Assembly (NCBI RefSeq): GCF_963668165.1
Contig: NZ_OY764209.1
Coordinates: forward strand, 1,426,001-1,490,000
Direction of reading: 5' to 3'
Source: Marispirochaeta sp.
GTDB taxonomy: Bacteria > Spirochaetota > Spirochaetia > JC444 > Marispirochaetaceae
Length of the DNA: 64,000 nt
Part shown: piece by piece, positions 53,795-62,981 of the stretch
How positions within the stretch are numbered: the stretch's first letter is position 1
How the letters are laid out: each line of letters begins with the position of its first letter
Made by a program: the position numbers and the translations under genes
The notes under the pieces: generated by a model
Seen by the model: the letters and a program-made list of their open reading frames with translations, nothing else
Database searches by the model: none
What the model was told of the DNA's origin: nothing

Positions 53795-55127
53795 CAGGGC
53801 CAGCGCACATAGTTATGCACAAGCAGTGGGCTCGAAGAGCGATTATTGAATTTTTATGCAGCCATACATGAATTTTTATACGTTCTAGACTTTTTCTCCA
53901 TGATATAGCAGACTCTTTGCATCAATTAGTGAGAGGGCATAAGATGGGCAAGAGTCAGTCAATGAATATTATTGAACATTTTCAAGCAATTGAAGATCCG
54001 CGGATAGATCGGCATAAGCGACATCTCATCCTGGACATCATAGTAATCACCATCTGTGCAGTTGTTTGCCATTGTGAAACCTGGGAGGAAATTGAGACCT
54101 ACGGAAAGGAGAAGGAGCACTGGCTTAAGAAGTTCCTGGCCCTTCCGAATGGGATTCCTTCTCATGATACGATTCGGCGCTTGTTTATTCGCCTCAATCC
54201 TGAACAACTCCAGCAATGCTTTCTCAGTTGGGTGAATGCCATCCGTGAACAAACCCAAGGAGAAATCGTCGCGATTGATGGAAAGACAGCCCGTCGCAGC
54301 CATGATCATTATAGCGGGAAGTCTGCACTCCATATGGTAAGCGCCTGGGCGTCAGAGAACCGCATGGTTCTCGGTCAGGTGAAGACTGACGAGAAATCAA
54401 ATGAAATCACCGCTATCCCAGAGCTTCTTAAGCTGCTTGAACTAAAGGGATGCATCGTGACTATAGACGCTATGGGTTGCCAGACAGATATCGCCAACCT
54501 CATTAAAGAGAAACAAGCCAACTATGTGCTTGCGGTGAAGGGAAATAGACCTCATCTGCACGATGAATTGAAGTTTTGCTTCGATGAAATCAAACCCGGG
54601 ACTGAGAAAACAGAAGAGTGGATTGATTATCACAGGGACTTCAACAAGGAACACGGTCGATGTGAAGTCCGTGAATGTGTGGCGACTGATGAGATCGACT
54701 GGCTGAAGCCGCATATCAAAGATTGGAAAGGGGTACAGAGTATCGCCATGGTCAGAGCACAGCGTACCATCGGTGATAAAGAAAGTGTGGAAACTCGCTA
54801 CTACATTAGCTCGCTCCCTGCGAATGCAGAGCTTCTGAACTCAGCGATACGAGCCCATTGGGGGGTAGAGAACTCCGTTCACTGGGTGTTGGACATGGTC
54901 TTCCGGGAAGATGAAAGTCGCATGCGAAAAGGCTATTCCCCTGAAAACTTTGCAATTTTACGTCGCATAGCTATGAATCTCGTCCGCCGTGATAAGAATA
55001 GCAAGGGAAGCTTAAAGGGGCGGCGCAAAGCGGCTGGTTGGAATAACCGCTATTTGGAAGAATTGCTATTCGCTCCAGACGAAGCATTCAAGCCAACTGC
55101 CTGAGCTATTTTAATGCGCTGGCCCTG
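53795..55127 (+). mobile_element. ISAs1-type insertion sequence (1333 bp)
   Basis: The element is bounded by perfect 13-bp inverted repeats (CAGGGCCAGCGCA at the left end and its complement at 55115-55127). The 10-bp target duplication GGGCATGATC lies at 53785-53794 and 55128-55137. A single transposase gene reads in the same direction as the interrupted permease gene. Confidence 0.95.
53944..55104 (+). CDS. ISAs1 family transposase
   Basis: This 386-residue DDE transposase has the family features: EDPRIDRHKRHLILDIIVI near the N-terminus, the first Asp in VAIDGKTARRS near residue 115, the second in VTIDAMGCQTDIA near residue 172, and HWGVENSVHWVLDMVFREDESR with the Glu near residue 315. I start at ATG 53944 (GAGAGG upstream); a TTG at 53917 is possible. 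It is full length, so the element may be active. Confidence 0.93.
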   Translation: MGKSQSMNIIEHFQAIEDPRIDRHKRHLILDIIVITICAVVCHCETWEEIETYGKEKEHWLKKFLALPNGIPSHDTIRRLFIRLNPEQLQQCFLSWVNAIREQTQGEIVAIDGKTARRSHDHYSGKSALHMVSAWASENRMVLGQVKTDEKSNEITAIPELLKLLELKGCIVTIDAMGCQTDIANLIKEKQANYVLAVKGNRPHLHDELKFCFDEIKPGTEKTEEWIDYHRDFNKEHGRCEVRECVATDEIDWLKPHIKDWKGVQSIAMVRAQRTIGDKESVETRYYISSLPANAELLNSAIRAHWGVENSVHWVLDMVFREDESRMRKGYSPENFAILRRIAMNLVRRDKNSKGSLKGRRKAAGWNNRYLEELLFAPDEAFKPTA

Positions 55128-55555
55128 GGGCATGATCTGGGTGTATCAACTTATCTGCATGCCCCTTTTAATCTGGGTAGTCAGGGGTTACTTTGAGGAT
55201 ATATCCGTAGAGATAGAACAGGCCGCCCAACTGGACGGATACCGCTGGTATGAGATCTTTCTCAGAATTCTGCTTCCCCTTATAAAGCCGGGTGTGGTTT
55301 CGTCTGCGCTTCTGGCATTTATTTTTGCCTGGAACAGTTTTACCTTTCCACTTTTATTGAATGCTTTCAGGGTTCAGACAGTAACGGTATCAGTACTCCG
55401 CTATCTTGCATCTGACTCCGTGCATTACGGACAGATGGCAGTAGCCGCAACCATAACTGCCTTGCCGGAAGTAATCCTTGCGATTCTAATTCAGAAACAT
55501 CTGGTCCGGGGTTTGAGCTTCGGCGCTGTCAAAGGCTGAGTATTAGGAGATTTCT

Positions 55556-56695
55556 ATGGCACAAATCGGTATAAAAGGCCTGACCAAAACATACAGTAAG
55601 ACAACAGCCCTTAAGGATATAAGTCTGGAGGTAAAGGACAAGGAGTTTCTTGTTTTGTTTGGACCTGCCGGCGCTGGAAAAACCACCCTGCTGAAAATGG
55701 TCGCAGGACTGGAATACCCGGATGAAGGCATAATCCTTATTAATGATGAAATTGTTAATGTTGTTCCCCCGGCAAACCGCAATATCTCAATGGTATTTGA
55801 GAATTACGCGCTGTATCCACATAAAAATGTCTACGACAATATTGCTTCCCCCCTGCGAAGTAAACTCTACCGCGAGAATGAGGAATATATAAGGAAGGAG
55901 GTCCATCGGGTTACTTCGCTTATGAAGATAGATCACCTGCTGGACCGGTTGCCCTCCCAGCTCAGTAACGGACAGCGGCAGCGTGTAGCTCTGGGACGCA
56001 GCCTGGTGCGGAAACCTAACGTTTTTCTTATGGATGAACCTCTGGCTCACCTGGATGCGAAGCTGCGCCACTTTATGCGGGCAGAGCTTAAGGAGATGCA
56101 AAGCAACTTTGATACAACTACTATTTATGTAACTCATGATTATCTTGAGGCCTTAAGTCTGGGGGATCGGATTGCCATTCTCAATGAGGGAAAGTTTGAG
56201 CAGATTGGTACTGCTCCTGAAGTATTCTTTACGCCAAAAAACGAGTTTGTGGCGAAACTGATAGGAGAACCGGAGATAAATATTCTCGACGGCCTGATAC
56301 TCAAGGAAGGTGGCGACCTCAGAGTATCTTTCCTGGACAAACAGCACACCTTCTCTTTGCCTGCAGATGCTAGAAAAGATCTTGAAGCAAATCACTCTCG
56401 CCATGTACATCTGGGAATCAGGGGAAGCGATATCTCCTACTCTTTCAAGCAGGAAGGCACTGAATGGATCGCTGGTTTTGTCTACACAATAGAGCCGATT
56501 GGCAATAAATCAATTCTTACCGTCACGGTTGGCAGCCATTTTTTACGGCTTATCGCCCCTAACGATCTTGAGTGCGAGATGGATGCTTCCATTTTTATTC
56601 ATATCGATCCGGCGGATATTATTTTTTTTGACGGAGAAACGAAAGAGTTAATTACCCGGCACAACCGGATGGAACTGATAAAGGAGGCTCGGTAG
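55556..56695 (+). CDS. ABC transporter ATPase, sugar/polyol type (first of two)
   Basis: This 379-residue MalK/UgpC-type ATPase has Walker A FGPAGAGKTT near residue 38, the signature LSNGQRQRVALGRSL near residue 138, Walker B VFLMDEPLAHLDAK near 158, the switch His in YVTHDYLEAL and a C-terminal TOBE domain from about 245. The Q-loop reads MVFENYALYP, with Glu in place of the usual Gln. The gene follows the second permease by 16 bp, and its stop is overlapped by the next ATPase gene. Two adjacent ATPases suggest a heterodimer, as in the GlpS/GlpT glycerol transporter of rhizobia. Confidence 0.93.
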   Translation: MAQIGIKGLTKTYSKTTALKDISLEVKDKEFLVLFGPAGAGKTTLLKMVAGLEYPDEGIILINDEIVNVVPPANRNISMVFENYALYPHKNVYDNIASPLRSKLYRENEEYIRKEVHRVTSLMKIDHLLDRLPSQLSNGQRQRVALGRSLVRKPNVFLMDEPLAHLDAKLRHFMRAELKEMQSNFDTTTIYVTHDYLEALSLGDRIAILNEGKFEQIGTAPEVFFTPKNEFVAKLIGEPEINILDGLILKEGGDLRVSFLDKQHTFSLPADARKDLEANHSRHVHLGIRGSDISYSFKQEGTEWIAGFVYTIEPIGNKSILTVTVGSHFLRLIAPNDLECEMDASIFIHIDPADIIFFDGETKELITRHNRMELIKEAR

Positions 56696-57822
56696 TGAAT
56701 ACCCTTGTACTTAAGAATGTTTTCAAGCGCTATGAGTCCAGGAAAAAGCTGTTTAAAAATATAAAGGAAAACCCCTTCGCGGTTAACGATTTCAGTCTGG
56801 AATGCAGGGAAGGGGAGTTTGTCGGGATTCTGGGTCCTTCCGGCTGCGGTAAATCCACCACTTTGCGTATGGTCGCTGGTCTTGAGGATATAACCGATGG
56901 CGACATTTTGATCGGCGATACCCGTATTAATGACTTACATCCCAAAGATCGGGAAATCGGTCTTGCCTTTGAAGACTATGCCCTTTATCCGCCTCTTACT
57001 GTCTACGATAATATCGCTTTTAACCTCCGTGCAAAGAAAGTGGATGAGAAGACGATAAAAAGCGAAATCGGCAAGATAGCACCGATGCTGAAGGTGGATG
57101 ATCTTTTACTCCATAAACCGGCCGGCCTTTCCGGCGGCCAGAAACAGCGGGTGAATATCGCACGGGCTATCGTGCGTAAGCCTAAGCTTCTTTTGCTGGA
57201 CGAACCGCTTTCTCATCTGGATGGAAAAATGCGGCAGGTCTTAAGGACGGAGATCAAGCGTCTTCATAAAGAGATTGCCTGTACCACTATCATCGTTACC
57301 CATGACCAGCTGGAAGCTATGTCGCTCTCAGACCGAATTGCAATCATGCTGGACGGCAGGCTGCAGCAGTTCGGTACGCCAAAGGAGATCTATGATGATC
57401 CAGCGAACGAGTTTGTCGCAGGTTTTATAGGTGAGCCGCCAATGAACCTGGTTAAAGTTGGAATCCAGAAGAATGGCAATGTGTATTTGTTCTCCTTTCC
57501 CGGCAGCGATCTGACCATTCCTGTCCCGGGCCGTTACTATCCGCTTGTTTCTGACGGCATTAAAGTCCGTCTTGGAATACGGCCAACGGATATCCGGATT
57601 GATGACAAGGATAGTCCCGGTTCCTTTACCCGGATAACAGTGTCGGAAAGTCTTGGAGAGGAGCACCGTCTTCATTTCCGGATCGGCGAGGAATATTTAA
57701 CAATGATTACATCGGATAAAATCAGATACACAGCCGGTGATGTGGTCAAACTCAACATTCTGTCCGAGAAAACCCACCTGTTCGATCTTGAAACGGGTGA
57801 CAAAATACGAACGGATAAATAA
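56695..57822 (+). CDS. ABC transporter ATPase, sugar/polyol type (second of two)
   Basis: This 375-residue ATPase has Walker A GPSGCGKSTT near residue 48, signature LSGGQKQRVNIARAI near 148, Walker B LLLLDEPLSHLDGK near 168, switch His in IVTHDQLEAMS and a TOBE domain. Its Q-loop reads LAFEDYALYP, again with Glu. Its start overlaps the last base of the preceding ATPase gene (TAGTG), a sign of coupled translation and a fixed 1:1 pair. Confidence 0.93.
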   Translation: MNTLVLKNVFKRYESRKKLFKNIKENPFAVNDFSLECREGEFVGILGPSGCGKSTTLRMVAGLEDITDGDILIGDTRINDLHPKDREIGLAFEDYALYPPLTVYDNIAFNLRAKKVDEKTIKSEIGKIAPMLKVDDLLLHKPAGLSGGQKQRVNIARAIVRKPKLLLLDEPLSHLDGKMRQVLRTEIKRLHKEIACTTIIVTHDQLEAMSLSDRIAIMLDGRLQQFGTPKEIYDDPANEFVAGFIGEPPMNLVKVGIQKNGNVYLFSFPGSDLTIPVPGRYYPLVSDGIKVRLGIRPTDIRIDDKDSPGSFTRITVSESLGEEHRLHFRIGEEYLTMITSDKIRYTAGDVVKLNILSEKTHLFDLETGDKIRTDK

Positions 57823-57837
57823 AGATAGGAGGAAGAG

Positions 57838-58908
57838 ATGATTCAAAAAACCATGAAAGCAGTTGTAGCACACGCGCCCGGGGACTATCGGCTCGAAGAT
57901 GTAGCAGTACCACGGCCCAGTGAAGGAGAAATCCTTGTAAAAGTAGAAGCCTGTGGAGTATGTGCCGGCGATGTTAAGGCGGAACACGGAGCCTCCCGCT
58001 TTTTGGGCGGAGACGGAACCCCGCCGTATATAAAAGCGCCGGTAATTCCTGGACACGAATTTCTTGGCGAAATAGTGGAAATTGGAGCCGGGGTAAAGGG
58101 TCGTTTCGCGATTGGGGACCGGGTGATTTCGGAGCAGATTGTTCCCTGTTGGGAGTGCAAATTTTGTAAAACCGGTCGGCACTGGATGTGTGAGAAGCAT
58201 GATGTATATGGTTTTCAGAATAATGTAAACGGCGGTATGGCGGAATATATGCTTTTCCCAAAGGAAGCCCTGGTTTATAAGGTGCCCAAGGAAATCCCCA
58301 TGGAAAAAGCCATTCTTATCGAGCCCTTTGCCTGTTCCAAGCATGCGGTTGACCGCGGGAACATCGGCAATGAGGATGTAGTTGTTCTTTCCGGTGCGGG
58401 GACACTGGGCCTGGGAATGGTGGGTGCAATAGCGCTGAAGAACCCTAAAACCCTGGTTGTGCTGGATCTCAAGGACGACAGACTGGATCTGGCAAAGAAG
58501 TTCGGTGCTGATATTGTACTGAATCCTTCCAAGGTGGATGTGATCAAAAAGATCCGGGACATGACCGACGGTTACGGCTGCGATGTATATATCGAGGCCA
58601 CCGGACATCCGGCCAGTGTTCAGCAGGGGCTGGAGGCAATCCGCAAGATGGGAACCTTTGTTGAGTTCAGCGTATTCGGCCAATTGACTACAGTTGACTG
58701 GAGCATAATCAGTGATACCAAAGAACTTGACCTTTTCGGCGCTCACCTGAGTCCTTTCTGCTACGAACCGGTAATCGAGTGGATAGGTAATGGCAAGCTT
58801 CCTACCGAAGGTGTTGTAACCCATAAACTGCCGTTGTCTGAATACAAAAAGGCATTCGAACTGGCAGGTAAGGGAGAAGGATCCCTGAAGGTTGTACTGG
58901 TTCCATAA
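57838..58908 (+). CDS. Zinc-dependent medium-chain polyol dehydrogenase (EltD-like)
   Basis: This 356-residue MDR enzyme has the catalytic-zinc Cys in EACGVCAGDVK near residue 42, PGHEFLGEIVEIG near 75, structural-zinc cysteines in PCWECKFCKTGRHWMC near 107, and the NAD-binding VVLSGAGTLGLGMVG near 188. From memory it resembles the Mycobacterium erythritol/L-threitol dehydrogenase EltD closely (YRLEDVAVPRP, ISEQIVPCWEC, VTVDWSIISD-like segments), which oxidises tetritols to erythrulose. That specificity is an inference. AGGAGG precedes the ATG and the gene follows the ATPase pair by 15 bp. Confidence 0.87.
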   Translation: MIQKTMKAVVAHAPGDYRLEDVAVPRPSEGEILVKVEACGVCAGDVKAEHGASRFLGGDGTPPYIKAPVIPGHEFLGEIVEIGAGVKGRFAIGDRVISEQIVPCWECKFCKTGRHWMCEKHDVYGFQNNVNGGMAEYMLFPKEALVYKVPKEIPMEKAILIEPFACSKHAVDRGNIGNEDVVVLSGAGTLGLGMVGAIALKNPKTLVVLDLKDDRLDLAKKFGADIVLNPSKVDVIKKIRDMTDGYGCDVYIEATGHPASVQQGLEAIRKMGTFVEFSVFGQLTTVDWSIISDTKELDLFGAHLSPFCYEPVIEWIGNGKLPTEGVVTHKLPLSEYKKAFELAGKGEGSLKVVLVP

Positions 58909-58928
58909 TTAACAAGGAAGTAATACGT

Positions 58929-59936
58929 ATGATGCAGCGAATTATCAATAATCCGGATCAGACGGTAGAAGATTATCTGAAAGGATTTGTTAAAGCCCAT
59001 TCTGATTTCATTATTCCAACATCCAATCCCAGGGTTCTTAAGTACAAGAATTCCCCAAAAGAGGGCAAAGTGGGCATTGTAACTGGTGGCGGATCGGGGC
59101 ATAAACCTGCCTTTGTCGGTTATCTCGGCAAGAACCTTGTGGATGCTGTCGCGGTAGGGGAGATCTTCAGCTCTCCCACCGCCAGGTCTTTCTATGATGC
59201 CATTAAAGCCGCGGACAGCGGCAGAGGTGTCGCCGTACTTTATGGAAACTATGCCGGCGACAACATGAATGTCAAAATGGCCAGAGAAGATGCTGAAGAC
59301 GATGGTATCGAAGTCAGCACTGTTGTTGCTAATGATGATGTACCCAGCGCTCCCAGGGAACAGATGGATAAGCGGCGGGGTGTCGCAGGCGAAATCCTTA
59401 TGTGGAAGGCCGGCGGCGCCAAAGCGGCCCTTGGCGGTTCTCTTGAGGAGGTAATCCGTGCTTCACAGAAGGCTATAGACAATACCCGAAGTATAGGTGT
59501 CGGGCTTTCTCCCTGTACCTTTCCGGCAGCAGGTAAACCGAACTTTCAGATTGAACCCGGTAAAATGGAGGTAGGTATCGGTCATCACGGGGAACCTGGA
59601 ATCACAGTAGAAACCCTTAAACCGGCAAAAGAGATTGCTGCAATGTCTCTGGACCGGATTCTTCCAGATCTGCCCTTTTCTGCAGGGGATGAGGTGGTTG
59701 TCCTGATTAGCGGCCTGGGCGCAACTCCGGTAATGGAGCTTTACATATTCTATAATGAGGTGGCAGAGATTCTCGAAGGAAAAAAAATAAGCGTTTATCG
59801 CCCATATGTGGGAAATTACTTCACCAGCCTGGAGATGATGGGTGTGACCCTTACACTTATGAAGCTTGATGACGAACTGAAAGAACTCATGGATATGGAC
59901 TGCTACTCCATGGGGTTGAAGCAGTCGAAGGTATAG
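58929..59936 (+). CDS. dhaK: Dihydroxyacetone kinase subunit DhaK (or erythrulose kinase)
   Basis: This 335-residue Kinase domain binds the ketose covalently. It has IVTGGGSGHKPAFVGY near residue 50, NYAGDNMNVKMA near 106, and the substrate-binding His in VGIGHHGEPGIT near residue 220. DhaK proteins accept dihydroxyacetone or larger ketoses such as erythrulose. With DhaL next door and an EltD-like dehydrogenase upstream, a tetrulose is as likely as dihydroxyacetone. AAGGAAG lies upstream. No DhaM is present, so the phosphate donor is not clear. Confidence 0.92.
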   Translation: MMQRIINNPDQTVEDYLKGFVKAHSDFIIPTSNPRVLKYKNSPKEGKVGIVTGGGSGHKPAFVGYLGKNLVDAVAVGEIFSSPTARSFYDAIKAADSGRGVAVLYGNYAGDNMNVKMAREDAEDDGIEVSTVVANDDVPSAPREQMDKRRGVAGEILMWKAGGAKAALGGSLEEVIRASQKAIDNTRSIGVGLSPCTFPAAGKPNFQIEPGKMEVGIGHHGEPGITVETLKPAKEIAAMSLDRILPDLPFSAGDEVVVLISGLGATPVMELYIFYNEVAEILEGKKISVYRPYVGNYFTSLEMMGVTLTLMKLDDELKELMDMDCYSMGLKQSKV

Positions 59937-59946
59937 AGGCAGATGT

Positions 59947-60600
59947 ATGGGATCAAGTTTTAAAGAATCAGATGGCAGAATTATAATCGATCACCTAATT
60001 GAAACCATCCACGCCAACCGGGCTTACCTGAGCGAGATTGACGGAGCCATCGGCGACGGTGACCATGGCATCAACATGGATAAGGGGTTTTCCATGGCGG
60101 AGAAGGAGCTTTATGGCCGTGATGTCGGCATGAGCGAAGCCTTCAAATGCCTGGGCCGGATTCTGGTGGATGAAATAGGCGGATCCATGGGCCCTCTTTA
60201 TGGGACCTTTTTTAAGCGAATGGCCCGAGCCAGCAAAGAAACAGGGAACATCGATACCCGCATACTCTATGAGATGCTGAAAGCAGCTTATGAAGGTATT
60301 CAGAGTCTGGGTAATGCAAAAGTGGGAGATAAAACCCTGGTAGATACCCTGGATCCCGCAGTATCTGCACTGAAAGATGCAGCCGGAAAAGAGAAGAATA
60401 TTGCTGCAGCGGTTGAGGATATGATTTCAGCTGCCGAAGCGGGATGGAAATCCACCAGGGACCTGGTCGCGAAGATAGGCCGCGCCAGTCGTCTCGGAGA
60501 ACGATCCCGGGGTGTTCTGGATGCCGGAGCTACAAGCTGTTATTTGATGCTGAAAAGTATTGGAGATACTGTTAAGGAACTGGCAACATCCGGAGATTAG
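59947..60600 (+). CDS. dhaL: Dihydroxyacetone kinase subunit DhaL
   Basis: This 217-residue all-helical nucleotide-binding subunit has the Mg-ADP site in IGDGDHGINMDKGF near residue 36 (three conserved Asp/His positions), GGSMGPLYGTFF near residue 80 and VGDKTLVDTLDP near residue 127. It transfers phosphate to the ketose held by DhaK. It starts 10 bp after dhaK. Without a DhaM phosphotransferase gene nearby, either ATP exchange or a distant PTS protein must recharge it. Confidence 0.93.
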   Translation: MGSSFKESDGRIIIDHLIETIHANRAYLSEIDGAIGDGDHGINMDKGFSMAEKELYGRDVGMSEAFKCLGRILVDEIGGSMGPLYGTFFKRMARASKETGNIDTRILYEMLKAAYEGIQSLGNAKVGDKTLVDTLDPAVSALKDAAGKEKNIAAAVEDMISAAEAGWKSTRDLVAKIGRASRLGERSRGVLDAGATSCYLMLKSIGDTVKELATSGD

Positions 60601-60678
60601 AGATTATAAATTGAACATGTCGGGAATATGCAGTGTTATTCCCGGCAGTCCTTATTTTGGGATAGAAACGGAGAAATT

Positions 60679-61626
60679 ATGAAGAAGCAGAATTTTGAGT
60701 CGAAAAATGAGGCGATAGATGAGGCTTTTGCTGATTTGAAGCATAAAAAGCCTGACGCACTGAAGAAAAGGATGAATCTCTCCTGGAGCAACTGGGGGTT
60801 TGGCCAGGAAAAACTTGAAGTTTCGGTAGAACGATTAAAAACGAACGGGTTTGAATATATTGAGCTCCATGGTAATCACTATGGCCCGGATCTGGGCTAC
60901 AAGCCGCAGGAAATCCGAAAAATTCTTGCCGACTATGACATGAAGGTCTCCGGCGTCTGCGGTATGTTCTCTGAAGATAACGATATGGCATCCAATCAGA
61001 ATGTCAGCCGACAAGCTGCTCTGGATTACATAAGGCGGGAGGTTGATTTTACCGCGGAAATGGGAGGATATTACCTGTTGGTTGTTCCTGCTGCAGTTGG
61101 GAGGCCGGCATCCTATGACGACGCGGAGATTCTCCGCAGTGTTGAAGCTTTGCGAATTGTGGCCCACAAATTCAGCGACACCGGCGTAAAAGCGGCTATT
61201 GAGCCCATCCGCTCGGCGGAAGTAAGCATTGTGCATACCGTAAAGGAGGCCAGAGAATACATACGCCTGGTTGATTGCCCCGGGATCGGACATATAAACG
61301 GTGATATATACCATATGCTCACCGAAGAAGACCATATACCAAGCGCGATCTTGGATGCAGGTGATATGCTGACTAACCTTCATGCTGCAGATACCAACCG
61401 CTGCGCCCTAGGTGATGGTTCACTGGATCTGGACCGGATAATACAGGCTCTTTATCTTATTGGTTATAACCGTGATGGCTGCTTCTTTACCCCGGAACCC
61501 CTCGGCCCCGGCGGCGATCCTTATCCGGCGATGCACGGAATTCCTGACACAAAAAAACTGGACGTCCTGGTTTCGGATACGGTCAACTATTTTCGAGAGC
61601 GTGAATCTTTGCTGATCGGTGCCTGA
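60679..61626 (+). CDS. TIM-barrel sugar (phosphate) isomerase/epimerase, AP-endonuclease-2 fold
   Basis: This 315-residue protein has the xylose-isomerase-like barrel with likely metal ligands in YIELHGNHYGPD near residue 62, IEPIRSAEVS near 180, HINGDIYHML near 215, LHAADTNR near 245 and FFTPEPLGPG near 285. It probably isomerises or epimerises the ketose or ketose phosphate made by the upstream genes; Brucella EryC, a tetrulose-phosphate racemase, has the same fold. I start at ATG 60679 (GGAG upstream); the longer open frame to 60628 looks non-coding. It is the last gene before the right asnA copy. Confidence 0.85.
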   Translation: MKKQNFESKNEAIDEAFADLKHKKPDALKKRMNLSWSNWGFGQEKLEVSVERLKTNGFEYIELHGNHYGPDLGYKPQEIRKILADYDMKVSGVCGMFSEDNDMASNQNVSRQAALDYIRREVDFTAEMGGYYLLVVPAAVGRPASYDDAEILRSVEALRIVAHKFSDTGVKAAIEPIRSAEVSIVHTVKEAREYIRLVDCPGIGHINGDIYHMLTEEDHIPSAILDAGDMLTNLHAADTNRCALGDGSLDLDRIIQALYLIGYNRDGCFFTPEPLGPGGDPYPAMHGIPDTKKLDVLVSDTVNYFRERESLLIGA

Positions 61627-61701
61627 AAATCGCACATAGCGCATCTGAGGTGCTTTATATTCAATTCATGGGGCAGGCCATGTTGGTAATTTTATAGCAT
61701 T

Positions 61702-61898
61702 CACACTACAGCAGGTGAATCCTTGCTTCCCGGCAGCGCCGTACATGTTCTTCCGGCCAGAGTCCGGACTGGATCTCCCCAATATGGGCTTTCTGCAGAT
61801 AGAGCATGCAGAGCCGTGACTGACCGATTCCGCCGCCGATGGATTGGGGCAGCTCCCCTGAAAGCAGTCTGTCGTGAAAGTAGAGCTTCTTCCGCTCC
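61702..61898 (+). repeat. Right direct repeat: 3' end of the full-length asnA
   Basis: This is the matching copy of 46791-46987. Here it is part of the otherwise complete asnA, with the stop codon intact (minus strand, complement of 61706-61708). The two copies, about 14.9 kb apart, flank the polyol block. Confidence 0.88.
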
Positions 61899-62165
61899 TC
61901 CGCTCCCGCCGCGGTGAGCTGTTTATAAAGGCTCTCCGGGCTTACCCGGATACCCATGGAGGAGAGCTCAAAGGGCATGTCCAGGACCCGGTTATACACA
62001 AGAATGTCCCCGTTCAGGCCCTGGAGTCCGTCTCCGGTATCGGTAATCCAGTCGTCATAGTCCGGAGCCCGGCCGTCGTGGGGTTTTCCGTCGGAAAGGG
62101 CCGCACCGATTCCTACAACAAAGACCGCTCCGTATTCCCGGCAGGCTTCAAGCTCCCGTTCCTTA

Positions 62166-62981
62166 GGGCCTGTTCACACTAATTGATAATCCATGTTAAA
62201 ATTTCCCTATGGAAATTACCCCAGAACAGTTTGCCATAATAGAAGACTTATTACCGGTTCAACGAGGAAACGTGAAACTTTTAAATCTTGATGTCCTTAA
62301 TGCGGTCCTGCATATTGCTGAACATGGTTGTAAGTGGCGAGGACTCCCTGAGAGATTCGGGAATTGGCATAGTGTCTATATGAGAGCCAATCGCTGGGCT
62401 AAGCAAGGTGTACTCGAGAAGGTTTTTCTCGCCCTTCAAGAGGCAGAAATTATCAATATTCGGGTTGATCATGTCTCTTTGGATAGTACGGCTGTCAAGG
62501 TCCATCCCGATGGAACGGGCGCTTTAAAAAAAACGGTCCTCAATCTATCGGAAAGTCGAGGGCCGGATGGACAACCAAGATTCACATGGTGGCGGCCGGG
62601 GCTCAAACAGCCGTAACTTTCTCGTTATCTCCCGGTCAGGCCGGAGATGCCCCCGAAGGCCGAAAGCTCTTAAACACCTTGAAAGATAAGAGATGGAAAG
62701 GCACCAAGGTTCTCATGGACAGGGCCTATGAAGGCGATGAGACCAGGCAACTGGTTCTTGACCTTGAGATGGCACCAGTGGTGCCTCCCAAACGAAATAG
62801 GCGTAATCCCTGGGAATATGACAAGGAACTGTATAAAAAACGTAATGAAGTAGAGCGACTATTCCGTCGTCTTAAGGGCTTTCGGCGCATTTTTTCCCGA
62901 TTTGAGAAATTAGATGTGATGTTTGTGTTTTTTATCCACTTCGCTTTAATTGTTGATACCCTTTTTAGTGTGAACAGGCCA
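62166..62981 (+). mobile_element. IS5-family (IS427 group-like) insertion sequence (816 bp)
   Basis: Inverted repeats GGCCTGTTCACACTAA at the left (62167) and its complement at the right (ending 62980) bound the element, with one unmatched outer base at each end. The target TA is duplicated at 62164-62165 and 62982-62983. The transposase is encoded in two overlapping frames. Confidence 0.93.

Larger units (their letters stand above)
53366..55539 (+). pseudogene. Second ABC permease (MalG/UgpE type), split by an IS element
   Basis: The 5' part (53366-53794) encodes ALWTIFGLFPLLWMIIISFK and the start of the second half-membrane region, up to GIYDTYLGMI. The 3' part (from 55138) resumes with VYQLICMPLLIWVVRGYF and the EAA loop IEQAAQLDGYRWYEIFLRILLP. 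Removing the element and one copy of the 10-bp target repeat restores an uninterrupted frame of 276 residues, so the insertion is recent. While it is present, the transporter lacks one of its two permeases. Confidence 0.93.

Noticed and set aside
57697..58824. A 375-codon open frame on the minus strand
   Set aside because: It is antisense to the well-supported zinc dehydrogenase and has no domain.
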